DNA of 64,000 nt from Rhodococcus sp. 14-2483-1-2 (GTDB taxonomy: Bacteria; Actinomycetota; Actinomycetes; Mycobacteriales; Mycobacteriaceae), in contig NZ_NPFW01000017.1 in NCBI RefSeq assembly GCF_002259405.1, positions 62,001 through 126,000 on the forward strand, in the 5' to 3' direction. This document shows, piece by piece, positions 46,143-54,531 of this stretch. Numbering within the stretch: position 1 is the first letter of the stretch; every line of letters starts with the position of its first letter. The notes beneath the pieces were generated by a model, which was given only the letters and a program-made list of their open reading frames with translations, had not been told where the DNA came from and searched no databases. The position numbers and the translations under genes were made by a program.

Positions 46143-46195
46143 CCGCGTCAATGGACCATTGCACCGCCCAGACGTGTGCAGTGGTCCATTCACGC
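46143..46195. repeat. Palindromic hairpin repeat, copy B
   Basis: The left arm and loop (CCGCCCAGACGTG) match copy A. The right arm has one G-T wobble and one C-C mismatch relative to a perfect stem. It starts 18 bp after the glyA stop and is followed by copy C at a 64-bp period. Confidence 0.85.
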
Positions 46196-46206
46196 AGCAC
46201 CCCGGT

Positions 46207-46257
46207 CCGCGTCAATGGACCATTGCACCGCCCAGACGTGTGCAGTGGTCCATTCAC
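46207..46257. repeat. Palindromic hairpin repeat, copy C
   Basis: Identical to copy B through the left arm, the loop and most of the right arm, in the same orientation. The two form a tandem pair between glyA and phoH2. Confidence 0.85.
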
Positions 46258-46608
46258 CCATCCGCGTCGGATCAATGTGGCTTTCAGTCGATCTGAGTGC
46301 AACGAAGTCGCATCGATTCACCCGGGGGAGGGCATTTTCGATACCGGTCGCCCGGTGACCAGGGTCGATGTCGACGTAACGCGTTGTTCACCGACACGCC
46401 AGACTTCCAGCGAGCCGATACTGGATTTCGGCGGTACCGTCGGCAGTAACAGGCAGCGGGGAAGCTACCTGTGCGGGAGGTTCTGATACGTGACTGAGCT
46501 AGTGAGCGCGAGAGGGCCGGTACCCGGTCCTCGTGTCACCTGACACATCGGACCCGACCGGCCGAGCGACAGAGTTTGCGCGGTGCCGCGCAGACGTAGG
46601 AGCCCCAC
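46258..46608. other. Non-coding stretch upstream of phoH2
   Basis: About 350 bases without a credible gene. The only frame that could overlap the phoH2 start (TGA at 46610) is closed at 46541 and would encode at most nine residues from a GTG. AGGAG at 46598-46602 serves phoH2. No promoter or RNA element is recognised; the length leaves room for a leader. Confidence 0.5.
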
Positions 46609-47934
46609 GTGACCACTTCACGCTCCGTTTCCGCCCCTCTTCGGACATTCGTGCTCGATACCTCGGTCCTGCTCTCGGATCCCTGGGCAGTCATCCGGTT
46701 CGCCGAGCACAATGTGGTACTTCCGTTGATCGTGATCAGCGAGTTGGAGGGCAAACGCCACCATCACGAATTGGGATGGTTCGCGCGGGAATCCTTGCGC
46801 ATGCTCGACGACCTGCGAGTCGAGTTCGGCCGACTCGACCAGCCGGTTCCCATCGGAACATCCGGTGGCACACTGCAAGTCGAGCTCAATCACACCGATC
46901 CGTCGGTGCTTCCCGTCGGGTTTCGCACCGACTCCAACGATTCCAGAATCCTCGCCTGCGCCCTGAACCTGGCGGCCGAAGGCAAGGACGTCGTGCTCGT
47001 CAGCAAGGACATTCCGTTGCGCGTCAAGGCCGGTGCCGTCGGTCTTCCCGCGGACGAGTACCACGCTCACGACGTCGTGCCGTCCGGTTGGACCGGTATG
47101 ACCGAGCTCGATGTGCCGTCCGATGCGGTCGACACACTGTTCAACGACGGCGTCATCGACCTGGCGGAGGCGCGAGACCTGCCGTGCCACACAGGAGTTC
47201 GACTGCTTGCCGGACGGCAGAGTGCGCTGGGGCGCGTCACGCCCGACAAGCAGATCCAACTCGTGCGCGGTGAGCGAGAGGCGTTCGGCCTGCACGGTCG
47301 CTCGGCAGAACAGCGAGTGGCGCTGGATCTTCTGCTCGACGAGAGCATCGGCATCGTCTCGCTCGGTGGAAAGGCCGGCACCGGTAAGTCCGCTCTGGCG
47401 CTGACTGCCGGACTCGAGGCCGTCCTCGAACGACGCTCGCATCGGAAAGTCGTTGTCTTCCGGCCGCTCTACGCCGTCGGCGGTCAGGAGCTCGGCTATC
47501 TCCCCGGTAGCGAGAGCGAGAAGATGGGCCCCTGGGGACAGGCGGTCTTCGACACCCTCGAAGGGCTCGCGAGCCCGGAGGTGATGGAGGAGGTCATCGC
47601 CCGCGGAATGCTGGAAGTGTTGCCGCTGACGCACATTCGCGGCCGGTCGCTGCACGATTCCTTCGTGATCGTCGACGAAGCACAGTCACTCGAGCGCAAC
47701 GTCCTGCTGACGGTACTGTCCCGACTGGGTTCGGGCTCACGGGTCGTACTCACCCACGACGTCGCTCAGCGAGACAACCTGCGAGTCGGACGACACGACG
47801 GCGTTGCCGCAGTGATCGAAAAGCTCAAGGGACACCCACTTTTCGCGCACATCACCCTCACTCGCAGCGAGCGTTCACCGATCGCTGCACTGGTGACGGA
47901 GATGCTCGAAGAGTTCGGGCCGTCGGGAGCCTGA
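46609..47934 (+). CDS. phoH2: PhoH2: PIN-domain ribonuclease fused to PhoH ATPase
   Basis: The 441-residue protein has an N-terminal PIN domain (about 12-150; acidic residues in [19 protein letters not shown] and [14 protein letters not shown]) and a C-terminal PhoH ATPase (Walker [13 protein letters not shown], Lys260; Walker [10 protein letters not shown]). PhoH2 proteins unwind and cleave RNA and act as toxins in the mycobacterial phoAT pair. No antitoxin frame precedes this copy. Start GTG follows AGGAG. Its position after glyA matches Rv1095. Confidence 0.95.
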   Translation: MTTSRSVSAPLRTFVLDTSVLLSDPWAVIRFAEHNVVLPLIVISELEGKRHHHELGWFARESLRMLDDLRVEFGRLDQPVPIGTSGGTLQVELNHTDPSVLPVGFRTDSNDSRILACALNLAAEGKDVVLVSKDIPLRVKAGAVGLPADEYHAHDVVPSGWTGMTELDVPSDAVDTLFNDGVIDLAEARDLPCHTGVRLLAGRQSALGRVTPDKQIQLVRGEREAFGLHGRSAEQRVALDLLLDESIGIVSLGGKAGTGKSALALTAGLEAVLERRSHRKVVVFRPLYAVGGQELGYLPGSESEKMGPWGQAVFDTLEGLASPEVMEEVIARGMLEVLPLTHIRGRSLHDSFVIVDEAQSLERNVLLTVLSRLGSGSRVVLTHDVAQRDNLRVGRHDGVAAVIEKLKGHPLFAHITLTRSERSPIAALVTEMLEEFGPSGA

Positions 47935-47947
47935 CCCCCTCGTGAGC

Positions 47948-47986
47948 GTGGAGCCTGCGGGTCGTTCCGCAGGCTCCACTCCTGCC
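47948..47986. terminator. Hairpin after phoH2, probable terminator
   Basis: A perfect 13-bp stem, GTGGAGCCTGCGG against CCGCAGGCTCCAC, with a 6-nt loop, is followed by TCCTGCCTCTT. It lies between convergent genes. The right arm recurs near coaA (43451). Confidence 0.65.
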
Positions 47987-47996
47987 TCTTAGTCCA

Positions 47997-48014
47997 CCAC
48001 GAGGTTCCGCTCAC
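47997..48014. repeat. 18-bp word shared with the repeat at 39025
   Basis: CCACGAGGTTCCGCTCAC differs from 39025-39042 at two positions. The outer CCTCGTG (47939-47945) and CACGAGG (47999-48005) are complementary around the terminator hairpin, so a larger structure may form. Confidence 0.4.
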
Positions 48015-48019
48015 AAGGG

Positions 48020-48427
48020 TCACCGGCCGACTGCGGCCCGGAATGCTCCTCGTGCAACACCTTTCAGGAAGTCGACGGTGTCGAAATAGTCCCGCCACAC
48101 GGCCACTCTGCCGTCGCGCAGCTCGAAGGTTCCGCACACCCAGAACTCGATCCGGAGCCGCCGCCAGATCAGAACGTCGGTGCGCTCGGTGAGGACGACA
48201 GCTCCGTCGGCGGCGATGTTGTGCACGATCACGTCGAAGCCGAACGCAGGCTTGGCAAGCGTGGCCATGAACCTGCCCACGTTCGAGTGACCGCGTACCT
48301 TCGGTAATCCGACGTTGTGCCACACGATCCGGTCGTCGAGGAGCGACATCGCGCGATCGGTGTCTCGACTTCGCAACGCGTCGAACAGATCCATCACGGT
48401 CTCGGTTGCCTGCTGTGTCTCGGTCAT
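48020..48427 (-). CDS. NTF2-like (limonene-1,2-epoxide hydrolase family) protein
   Basis: The 135-residue protein has the cone-shaped NTF2/SnoaL/LEH fold pattern: VMDLFDALRSRDTDRAMSLLDDRIVWHNVGLPKVRG, then VLTERTDVLIWRRLRIEFWVCGTFEL and VAVWRDYFD, the Asp/Arg arrangement of limonene epoxide hydrolases. It may hydrolyse an epoxide; the substrate is unknown. Its start overlaps the stop of the upstream serine hydrolase by 4 bases. Confidence 0.85.
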   Translation of the reverse strand: MTETQQATETVMDLFDALRSRDTDRAMSLLDDRIVWHNVGLPKVRGHSNVGRFMATLAKPAFGFDVIVHNIAADGAVVLTERTDVLIWRRLRIEFWVCGTFELRDGRVAVWRDYFDTVDFLKGVARGAFRAAVGR

Positions 48428-50019
48428 TTGGTGAACCGCCCCAATCCATCGCCGTCGAAGAACTCGAGCGTCAGCGTATTCGCGTTGAACGTCGCCTGGG
48501 AAATGGTTCCGTCCGGTGCGTTCTCGCCCGTCGGCTCGAACGTGAACGTGTCACCGTCCCAGGGCGTCAACTCGTACGACGTCGAGTTCGGTCCGAGGGA
48601 CAACACCAACTCACCGTTGACCTCCGCCACCGTCGCCGGTCCCCAGTAGCTGTTCTGGTACACCCCAACGTACGACGCGAGAGGTTGTGGCGCAGTGGGA
48701 TTGGTGGGAGCGGTCTTGCCTGCGAGCTCGCCCTCCGGTTCGCTCATGCCGGCGAAGGCATTCTTGTACAGCGTTCGCCAGTCCTCCCGCACCTCACCGA
48801 ACTGAACGAGGTCGGCGAACTCGGCAGTGACCGTTTCGGCGATGCCGAGGGGTGCGGCATTGGTCAGTACGACGATGGCGACGTCGAGCGAAGGAATCCA
48901 GACGAAGTTGGTGCCCGCTCCCAGAGCGAACGCTCCCGAATGACTCACCGTCGTGCGGCCGGCCGCACTGGTGGAGACGTTGAATCCGAAGCCGTAGTAG
49001 CCGGCGCGTGAGTCCGGTGTCGCCGACGGGCTCGACACGATCTGCGCGCTGACGGCGGGCAGAAGGGCGTCGGGATCGACGAGCTCTCGTCCGTCGTGGG
49101 TGCCGTCGGCGACGAGCATCGTCAGCCACTTCGCAAGGTCGTTCACCGAGGAGCTGACGCCACCGGCCGGGGTCTGTGGATCGGGTTCCCGCTGATACTT
49201 CGCCTGATACTCGCCGTCGACCAGTACATGGGGTACGGCCCGATCGGCCCGCGACATGTAGTCCGCGAACGACGAGCTGGTCGAGGTCATGCCGAGCGGG
49301 CCGTAGATCGTGTCCTGGCTGAGGGTGTCCCAGTCCTTGCCCGACGCCGCAGCGACGGCTTCGGCCGCGGCCGTGATCCCGAAGTTGGTGTAGTGGTACG
49401 TGGAGCGGAACGGGTCGAGGGGCACCTCCCGAAGGCGTTCGAGAATTTGGCGCCGGTCGTAGCCGAGGTCCTCGAGCAGATCGCCTTCGTGCTCGGGCAG
49501 CCCGCTTCGATGCGCGTAGAAGTCGCCGACCGTGACGTTCTCGGTCACCCACGGATCGTCGAGCGCGAACCACGGCAACTGCGAGACCACCGGCGTCGAC
49601 CAGTCGACCACGCCCGCTCCCACCTGGGACGCGATGACCGTCGAACCGACCGATTTGGACAGCGAGGCCAACTGGAACACCGAGTCGCCGTCGACCGGAT
49701 CGTCCTTGCCGACTTCGCGGACGCCGAAGCCCTTCGAGTAGACGACGTCCGAGCCGTGCACGACGGCAATGGCCATGCCGGGGATGTTCGACGACGCCAT
49801 CAGCTCCTCGGCTATGCCGTCGAGCTTGCCGACCGCCTCGTCGATGCGGCCGGTCGGAACATCGACGCCCGCGACCTGACCGGGGGAGAGGTCGCTGGGC
49901 GGGGCGGGCTCGGATGTCGGTGGACTGTCTGCGGTCGGTGCGTCGTTCGAGCACCCGACCAGCACGACCATCGAGCACACAACAGCAAGACACAGCAAAT
50001 TTCGACCCGACCGCATCAT
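48424..50019 (-). CDS. Beta-lactamase-family serine hydrolase lipoprotein
   Basis: The 531-residue protein has a signal and lipobox VLVGC (Cys23), a Pro/Ser-rich linker, then a class C beta-lactamase/DD-peptidase fold. The SxxK motif is SLSK (Ser119, Lys122), YxN is in YHYTNFG and HxG is HSG. A C-terminal lipocalin-like domain (about 430-531, DUF3471 type) follows. Esterase, peptidase or amidase activity at the envelope is plausible; no specific substrate is visible. GAGGA precedes the first of two ATGs. Confidence 0.9.
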   Translation of the reverse strand: MMRSGRNLLCLAVVCSMVVLVGCSNDAPTADSPPTSEPAPPSDLSPGQVAGVDVPTGRIDEAVGKLDGIAEELMASSNIPGMAIAVVHGSDVVYSKGFGVREVGKDDPVDGDSVFQLASLSKSVGSTVIASQVGAGVVDWSTPVVSQLPWFALDDPWVTENVTVGDFYAHRSGLPEHEGDLLEDLGYDRRQILERLREVPLDPFRSTYHYTNFGITAAAEAVAAASGKDWDTLSQDTIYGPLGMTSTSSSFADYMSRADRAVPHVLVDGEYQAKYQREPDPQTPAGGVSSSVNDLAKWLTMLVADGTHDGRELVDPDALLPAVSAQIVSSPSATPDSRAGYYGFGFNVSTSAAGRTTVSHSGAFALGAGTNFVWIPSLDVAIVVLTNAAPLGIAETVTAEFADLVQFGEVREDWRTLYKNAFAGMSEPEGELAGKTAPTNPTAPQPLASYVGVYQNSYWGPATVAEVNGELVLSLGPNSTSYELTPWDGDTFTFEPTGENAPDGTISQATFNANTLTLEFFDGDGLGRFTK

Positions 50020-50133
50020 GAGGAGTCCTCACTTCGATGACTGGATGCACCTGAGAATAGACCTGCAACGACCTGGTGTTAGGAGAATTCACAATGGTCA
50101 GGGGCACGACGTCGGGCGCTCAGGTGTAGGCGC

Positions 50134-50139
50134 TACGGT
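50134..50139 (+). promoter_or_regulatory. -10 box of a predicted leaderless promoter for the DesA2-like gene
   Basis: TACGGT is 6 nt before the ATG at 50146, with no Shine-Dalgarno. Confidence 0.45.
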
Positions 50140-50145
50140 TACCGC

Positions 50146-51003
50146 ATGTCTACGAACCTGTCCGACGGTGATCTGCTGGTCCGTTTGGAGCCCGCGGTCG
50201 AAGAGAATCTACGACGCCACATCGAGGCTGCCAGCGACTGGCATCCCCACGATCTCGCGCCGTTCGACGAGGGCAAGAACTTCGCGTTCCTCGGCGGCGA
50301 GGACTGGACGCCGGAGCAGTCGCACCTCAGCGATGTCGAGATCCTGTCCGCCACGGTCGGCGTGTTGGTGGCCGACAACCTGCCCGCGTACCACCGCGAA
50401 CTGGCCCACGCGCTCACCGGCCTCGGAGCCTGGTGGAAGTGGACCGGCCGGTGGACGTCGGAGGAGAACCGGCAGTCGATCGTGCTGCGCAACTTCCTGG
50501 TGCTCACCCGCGCAGTCGATCCGGTCGCCCTCGAGCGCGTCCGGATGGAGCACATGACGCTCGGATACGACGCCCCCAGCCAGCATCTGCTCGACATCCT
50601 CGCGCATTTCGCCATCGAGGAAGCCGCAGCCTCACTGCGTAACCGCAACACCATCGCCCTCGGCAAGGACCCGGTGCTCGCCACCATCCTCGGCCGGATC
50701 GCCGACGACGACGCGCTGCAGTCGGCATTCTTCGCCAGCATCCTCGACGAGGCATTCGCCGTGGTGCCCGACCAGGCCGCCCGCGCCATCGCAGACCGGA
50801 TCAACGGGTTCAAGATTCCCGAGGTCGACCTTCCCGAGCGGGGCAGCAGCACCGCCGCACTCGCCGAAGCCGGAATCTACGACGCCGATCAGGAACGCGA
50901 CAAGGTGTTCAAGCCGCTGCTCGCAGGCTGGAAGATCTTCGACCGCACCGATCTGGGCGAGGACGGGCTGAAGGCACGCGAGGAACTCGCTCACCTCGCC
51001 TGA
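50146..51003 (+). CDS. DesA2-like acyl-ACP desaturase family protein, iron ligands altered
   Basis: The 285-residue protein resembles the mycobacterial acyl-ACP desaturase DesA2 (Rv1094): WHPHDLAPFDEGKNFAFLGGEDW, then a four-helix ferritin-like core. The six diiron positions read Glu85, Glu107, Gln110, Glu158, Asp189 and Gln192. The usual EENRH is EENRQ and the usual DExRH is DDALQ, so both ligand histidines are lost and one Glu is Asp. It probably cannot form the normal di-iron centre, and may be regulatory, structural or use another metal (inference). It lies after the phoH2 region instead of before it. Confidence 0.85.
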   Translation: MSTNLSDGDLLVRLEPAVEENLRRHIEAASDWHPHDLAPFDEGKNFAFLGGEDWTPEQSHLSDVEILSATVGVLVADNLPAYHRELAHALTGLGAWWKWTGRWTSEENRQSIVLRNFLVLTRAVDPVALERVRMEHMTLGYDAPSQHLLDILAHFAIEEAAASLRNRNTIALGKDPVLATILGRIADDDALQSAFFASILDEAFAVVPDQAARAIADRINGFKIPEVDLPERGSSTAALAEAGIYDADQERDKVFKPLLAGWKIFDRTDLGEDGLKAREELAHLA

Positions 51004-51022
51004 GGTTCGGCCCCTTTCGAAA

Positions 51023-51073
51023 GCGTGAATGGTCCATTGCACACGTCTCGGCGGTGCAATGGACCATTCACGC
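51023..51073. repeat. Palindromic hairpin repeat, copy D (inverted)
   Basis: Perfect 19-bp arms (GCGTGAATGGTCCATTGCA against its complement) flank a 13-nt loop that, on the minus strand, reads CCGCCGAGACGTG, one base from copies B and C. Stem bases differ from copy A in a paired way. It separates the convergent DesA2-like and fumC genes. Confidence 0.85.
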
Positions 51074-51103
51074 GTTCAGGGGTCCGGCGGGCGAACCGAA
51101 AAG

Positions 51104-52504
51104 CTAGTCCTTGACCTTCGCCATGGCGAGGACGTCGAGGCGCTTGTCGAGTTCGGCCTCACTGAGTTTGTCGCCGATCAGTCCGCGGTCGATGACCGTC
51201 TGACGGATCGTCTTCTTCTCCTTGAGTGCCTGCTTGGCGACGGCGGCAGCTTCCTCGTAGCCGATCGCGGAGTTCAGTGGCGTCACGATGGACGGCGAGG
51301 ACTCGGCGAGGGTCTTGAGGTGCTCGACGTTGGCTTCGAGGCCGACGACGCACTTGTCTGCGAACAGCACCGAGACGTTGGCGAGCAGCTTGAACGACTC
51401 GAGCAGGTTGCGCGCCATCATCGGGATGTACACGTTGAGCTCGAATGCGCCCGATGCGCCGCCGAATGCGACTGCGGCGTCGTTGCCGATGACCTGAGCC
51501 GCGACCTGCGTAACAGCTTCGGGCAGAACGGGATTGACCTTGCCGGGCATGATGGAGCTGCCGGGCTGCAGGTCGGGGAGGGTGATCTCGCCGAGTCCGG
51601 TGAGCGGTCCCGATCCCATCCAGCGAATGTCGTTGGCAATCTTGGTCAGTGAGACCGCGATGGTGCGCAGTGCGCCCGAGGCCTCGACGAGTCCGTCACG
51701 TGCGGCCTGCGCCTCGAACGAATCCTTGGCGGCGGTGAGTGCATCGATACCGGTCGACTCGACCAGTGCTGCAACAACTTTCGGACCGAAGCCGTCGGGT
51801 GCGTTGAGTCCGGTGCCGACGGCGGTGCCGCCGATGGGCAGTTCACCGAGGCGCGGCAGGGTGGCCTCGACGCGCTCGATGCCGGCCTCGATCTGACGGG
51901 CGTAACCGCCGAATTCCTGACCGAGGGTGACCGGAACGGCATCCATGAGGTGGGTGCGGCCGGACTTCACGACGTGCTTCCACTCCGTGGCCTTGACCAC
52001 GAGAGCCTCGTGGAGGTGGCGCAGTGCTGGCACGAGCGACGTCACGGCTGCCTCGGTGGCGGCGACGTGAGTGGCCGTCGGGAACGTGTCGTTGGAGGAC
52101 TGCGACATGTTGACGTGATCGTTGGGGTGAACCTCGACGCCGTTCGCCTTGGCGATCGACGCGATGACCTCGTTGGCGTTCATGTTGGAGCTGGTGCCCG
52201 AGCCGGTCTGGAAGACGTCGATCGGGAACTGGTCGTCGTGCTTGCCGTCGGCGATCTCGGTGGCGGCGGCGATGATCGCGTCGGCGAGTGCGCCGTCGAG
52301 CAGACCGAGGTCCTTGTTGACCTGCGCGCAGGCTGCCTTGAGCAGGCCCATCGCGCGAATCTGAGTGCGCTCGAGCGGACGGCCCGAGATGGGGAAGTTC
52401 TCCACGGCACGCTGCGTCTGGGCACGCCAGAGCGCATCGATGGGAACGCGAACCTCTCCCATGGTGTCGTGCTCGATCCGGAACTGCTGTTCGTTCTCTG
52501 TCAT
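51104..52504 (-). CDS. fumC: Class II fumarate hydratase
   Basis: This 466-residue enzyme of the citric acid cycle hydrates fumarate to malate without an iron-sulfur cluster. Signature [11 protein letters not shown] contains the catalytic loop, and [17 protein letters not shown] and [15 protein letters not shown] are conserved. AGAGG precedes the ATG. It lies 46 bp after glpX and is likely co-transcribed with it, as Rv1098c-Rv1099c. Confidence 0.97.
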   Translation of the reverse strand: MTENEQQFRIEHDTMGEVRVPIDALWRAQTQRAVENFPISGRPLERTQIRAMGLLKAACAQVNKDLGLLDGALADAIIAAATEIADGKHDDQFPIDVFQTGSGTSSNMNANEVIASIAKANGVEVHPNDHVNMSQSSNDTFPTATHVAATEAAVTSLVPALRHLHEALVVKATEWKHVVKSGRTHLMDAVPVTLGQEFGGYARQIEAGIERVEATLPRLGELPIGGTAVGTGLNAPDGFGPKVVAALVESTGIDALTAAKDSFEAQAARDGLVEASGALRTIAVSLTKIANDIRWMGSGPLTGLGEITLPDLQPGSSIMPGKVNPVLPEAVTQVAAQVIGNDAAVAFGGASGAFELNVYIPMMARNLLESFKLLANVSVLFADKCVVGLEANVEHLKTLAESSPSIVTPLNSAIGYEEAAAVAKQALKEKKTIRQTVIDRGLIGDKLSEAELDKRLDVLAMAKVKD

Positions 52505-52550
52505 TGACCTCTTGCCTCGGTAGGGGAGCGGAAACTTCGTCGAGCGGTCG

Positions 52551-53591
52551 TCAGAAGGACGGGATGGCGCCGGAGGTGTCGCCGTCGAAGTCGATGGTCG
52601 AGTACTCCTTGAGCTTGTTGAGCTGGTGGTACGCGTCGATCATGCGGACGGTGCCGGACTTCGAGCGCATCACGATGGACTGCGTGTGCGCGCCGCCGCC
52701 CGAGTAGCGGACGCCCTGGAGCAGGTCGCCGTCGGTGACGCCGGTCGCGGTGAAGAAGACGTTCTCGCCCGAGACCAGGTCTTCGGTGGACAGGACGCGA
52801 TCGAGATCGTGTCCGGCGTCGATCGCCTTCTGGCGCTCGTCGTCGTCGGTCGGAGCCAACATGCCCTGGTGCACGCCACCCATGCAGCGCATGGCGGCAG
52901 CCGCGATGATGCCCTCGGGAGTTCCACCGGTGCCCATGAGGATGTCGATGGGGGAGGTGGGGCGAGCGGCGGCGATGGCACCGGCGACGTCGCCGTCGGA
53001 GATCAGTCGAATGCGGGCACCGGTGTCGCGGACCTGCTGGATCAGCTCGGCGTGCCGGGGTCGGTCGAGGATGCACACCGTGACGTCGGAGGTGGATCCC
53101 TTCTTGATCTTGGCGACGCGGGCGATGTTCTCGGTGACCGGTGCGGTGATGTCGATGACGTCGGCGAAGTCGGGTCCGACGGCGATCTTCTTCATGTAGA
53201 AGACGGCGGACGGATCGAACATCGCGCCGCGCTCGGCCACGGCGAGAACCGAGATGGCGTTGGGCATGCCCTTGGCCATCAGCGTGGTGCCGTCGACGGG
53301 ATCGACGGCGAAGTCGACCTCGGGTCCGTTGCCGTTGCCGACCTGTTCGCCGTTGTAGAGCATCGGCGCTTCGTCCTTCTCGCCCTCGCCGATGACGACG
53401 ACGCCGCGCATCGAGACCGAGCTGACCAACTGACGCATGGCGTCGACTGCTGCTCCGTCGCCACCTTCCTTGTCGCCGCGACCGACCCAGCGACCCGAGG
53501 CGAGCGCACCGGCCTCGGTGACGCGTACGAGTTCGAGTGCGAGGTTGCGATCTGGCGCCATGGCGCGAGTGGACTCGGTGCTGGCCGTCAT
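52551..53591 (-). CDS. glpX: Class II fructose-1,6-bisphosphatase
   Basis: This 346-residue phosphatase makes fructose 6-phosphate in gluconeogenesis and is the usual form in mycobacteria. [15 protein letters not shown] and [16 protein letters not shown] are the metal-binding segments, and [22 protein letters not shown] the substrate site. A strong AGGAGG lies upstream of the ATG. It is followed by fumC on the same strand. Confidence 0.97.
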   Translation of the reverse strand: MTASTESTRAMAPDRNLALELVRVTEAGALASGRWVGRGDKEGGDGAAVDAMRQLVSSVSMRGVVVIGEGEKDEAPMLYNGEQVGNGNGPEVDFAVDPVDGTTLMAKGMPNAISVLAVAERGAMFDPSAVFYMKKIAVGPDFADVIDITAPVTENIARVAKIKKGSTSDVTVCILDRPRHAELIQQVRDTGARIRLISDGDVAGAIAAARPTSPIDILMGTGGTPEGIIAAAAMRCMGGVHQGMLAPTDDDERQKAIDAGHDLDRVLSTEDLVSGENVFFTATGVTDGDLLQGVRYSGGGAHTQSIVMRSKSGTVRMIDAYHQLNKLKEYSTIDFDGDTSGAIPSF

Positions 53592-53714
53592 CGGTTTGTA
53601 GCCTCCTGGTTGGTGGGGTGTTACCCAGGCGCGATTATCTCACTTCTGTGATGCCCGCGGTGGGGTCGGGTCGTCTGTGAGGCACGCGCCGATCGAGCAC
53701 TGCTGCGCAGAGGG

Positions 53715-53720
53715 GATACT
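53715..53720 (+). promoter_or_regulatory. -10 box of a predicted leaderless promoter for the DUF4245 gene
   Basis: GATACT is 6 nt before the GTG at 53727. The GGTGGG between them is too close to act as a Shine-Dalgarno. Confidence 0.4.
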
Positions 53721-53726
53721 GGTGGG

Positions 53727-54299
53727 GTGGCAAACAGCAAACCTCGGATTCTCAACAACAGCCGCGACATGGTGTGGTCGCTCATTCCGCTGGTCATCGC
53801 GTGTTTGTTGATTGCGGGCATCGCCAGTCAGTGCTCGCTGAGCCCCGGCGGGCCCCAGCAGGGCCCCATCCCCAACTTCGACATCGACACCGCATTGCAG
53901 TACGACGCGTCGGAAATCGGCTTTCCGGTGCGTAATCCGGCTGTTCCCGAGGATTGGACGCCCAACTCGGGCAGTCGCCCGACGATCGCAGGCGACAACG
54001 GCGGACCGGTGTCGACTGTCGGATACATCACCGGATCGGGTGCGTATCTGCAGCTGACCCAGACCAGCGCCGTCGAGGAAGTGTTGGTTCCCTTCGTGGC
54101 CGGCGACGAGACGGTGTACGCGTCGGGCGCGCAGAACGTGTCGGGTCGAGACTGGGTCGTCTACGGCGAGGAAGGCTCGCGGAAGTACTGGGTCTCGGAC
54201 TTCGGCGATGTGCGAATCCTGCTGGGCGGTACCGCGAACGATGGGGACTTCACCACGCTCGCCGAGTCCCTCGAGGTCACCGAACCGCTCGCGCCCTAA
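53727..54299 (+). CDS. DUF4245 membrane-anchored protein (Rv1100-like)
   Basis: The 190-residue protein has one N-terminal membrane helix (about 14-34, [20 protein letters not shown]) and an extracytoplasmic domain with [19 protein letters not shown] and [13 protein letters not shown]-like features (here [12 protein letters not shown]). The family is conserved beside glpX in mycolic-acid bacteria; its role is unknown. Its stop codon overlaps the stop of convergent xseB. Confidence 0.86.
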   Translation: MANSKPRILNNSRDMVWSLIPLVIACLLIAGIASQCSLSPGGPQQGPIPNFDIDTALQYDASEIGFPVRNPAVPEDWTPNSGSRPTIAGDNGGPVSTVGYITGSGAYLQLTQTSAVEEVLVPFVAGDETVYASGAQNVSGRDWVVYGEEGSRKYWVSDFGDVRILLGGTANDGDFTTLAESLEVTEPLAP

Positions 54300-54517
54300 C
54301 TGTCCTTCTCGGTGCTCGCGAGCGCGGTCTCGATCCGCTTGCGGGCACCGGCGAGCTGTTCCTCGCAGCGAGTGGCCAGCTGCTCTCCCCGCTCCCACAG
54401 GGCCAGGGAGGCGTCGAGATCGAGCCCGCCCTGCTCGAGGATCTTCACCACGCCCACCAGTTCGTCGCGGGCCTCTTCGTAGCCCAGTTCCGATACCGGC
54501 TTGTCGTTCTCGCTCAT
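54296..54517 (-). CDS. xseB: Exodeoxyribonuclease VII small subunit
   Basis: The 73-residue subunit has the XseB pattern [45 protein letters not shown]. Together with XseA it degrades single-stranded DNA from both ends. AAGGAG 5 nt before the ATG at 54517 decides the start; an ATG at 54535 that overlaps the xseA stop by 4 bases is the alternative. The stop overlaps that of the DUF4245 gene. Confidence 0.94.
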   Translation of the reverse strand: MSENDKPVSELGYEEARDELVGVVKILEQGGLDLDASLALWERGEQLATRCEEQLAGARKRIETALASTEKDS

Positions 54518-54531
54518 CCGTACTCCTTCTG

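Noticed and set aside
46143-46257. Two regularly spaced repeats as a CRISPR array
   Set aside because: Only two units, each a self-complementary hairpin with a constant loop; no spacers of unique sequence and no cas genes.
46533-46612. PhoA-type antitoxin frame overlapping phoH2
   Set aside because: The frame from 46533 runs far into phoH2 out of frame, and the frame ending at the phoH2 start is at most nine residues.
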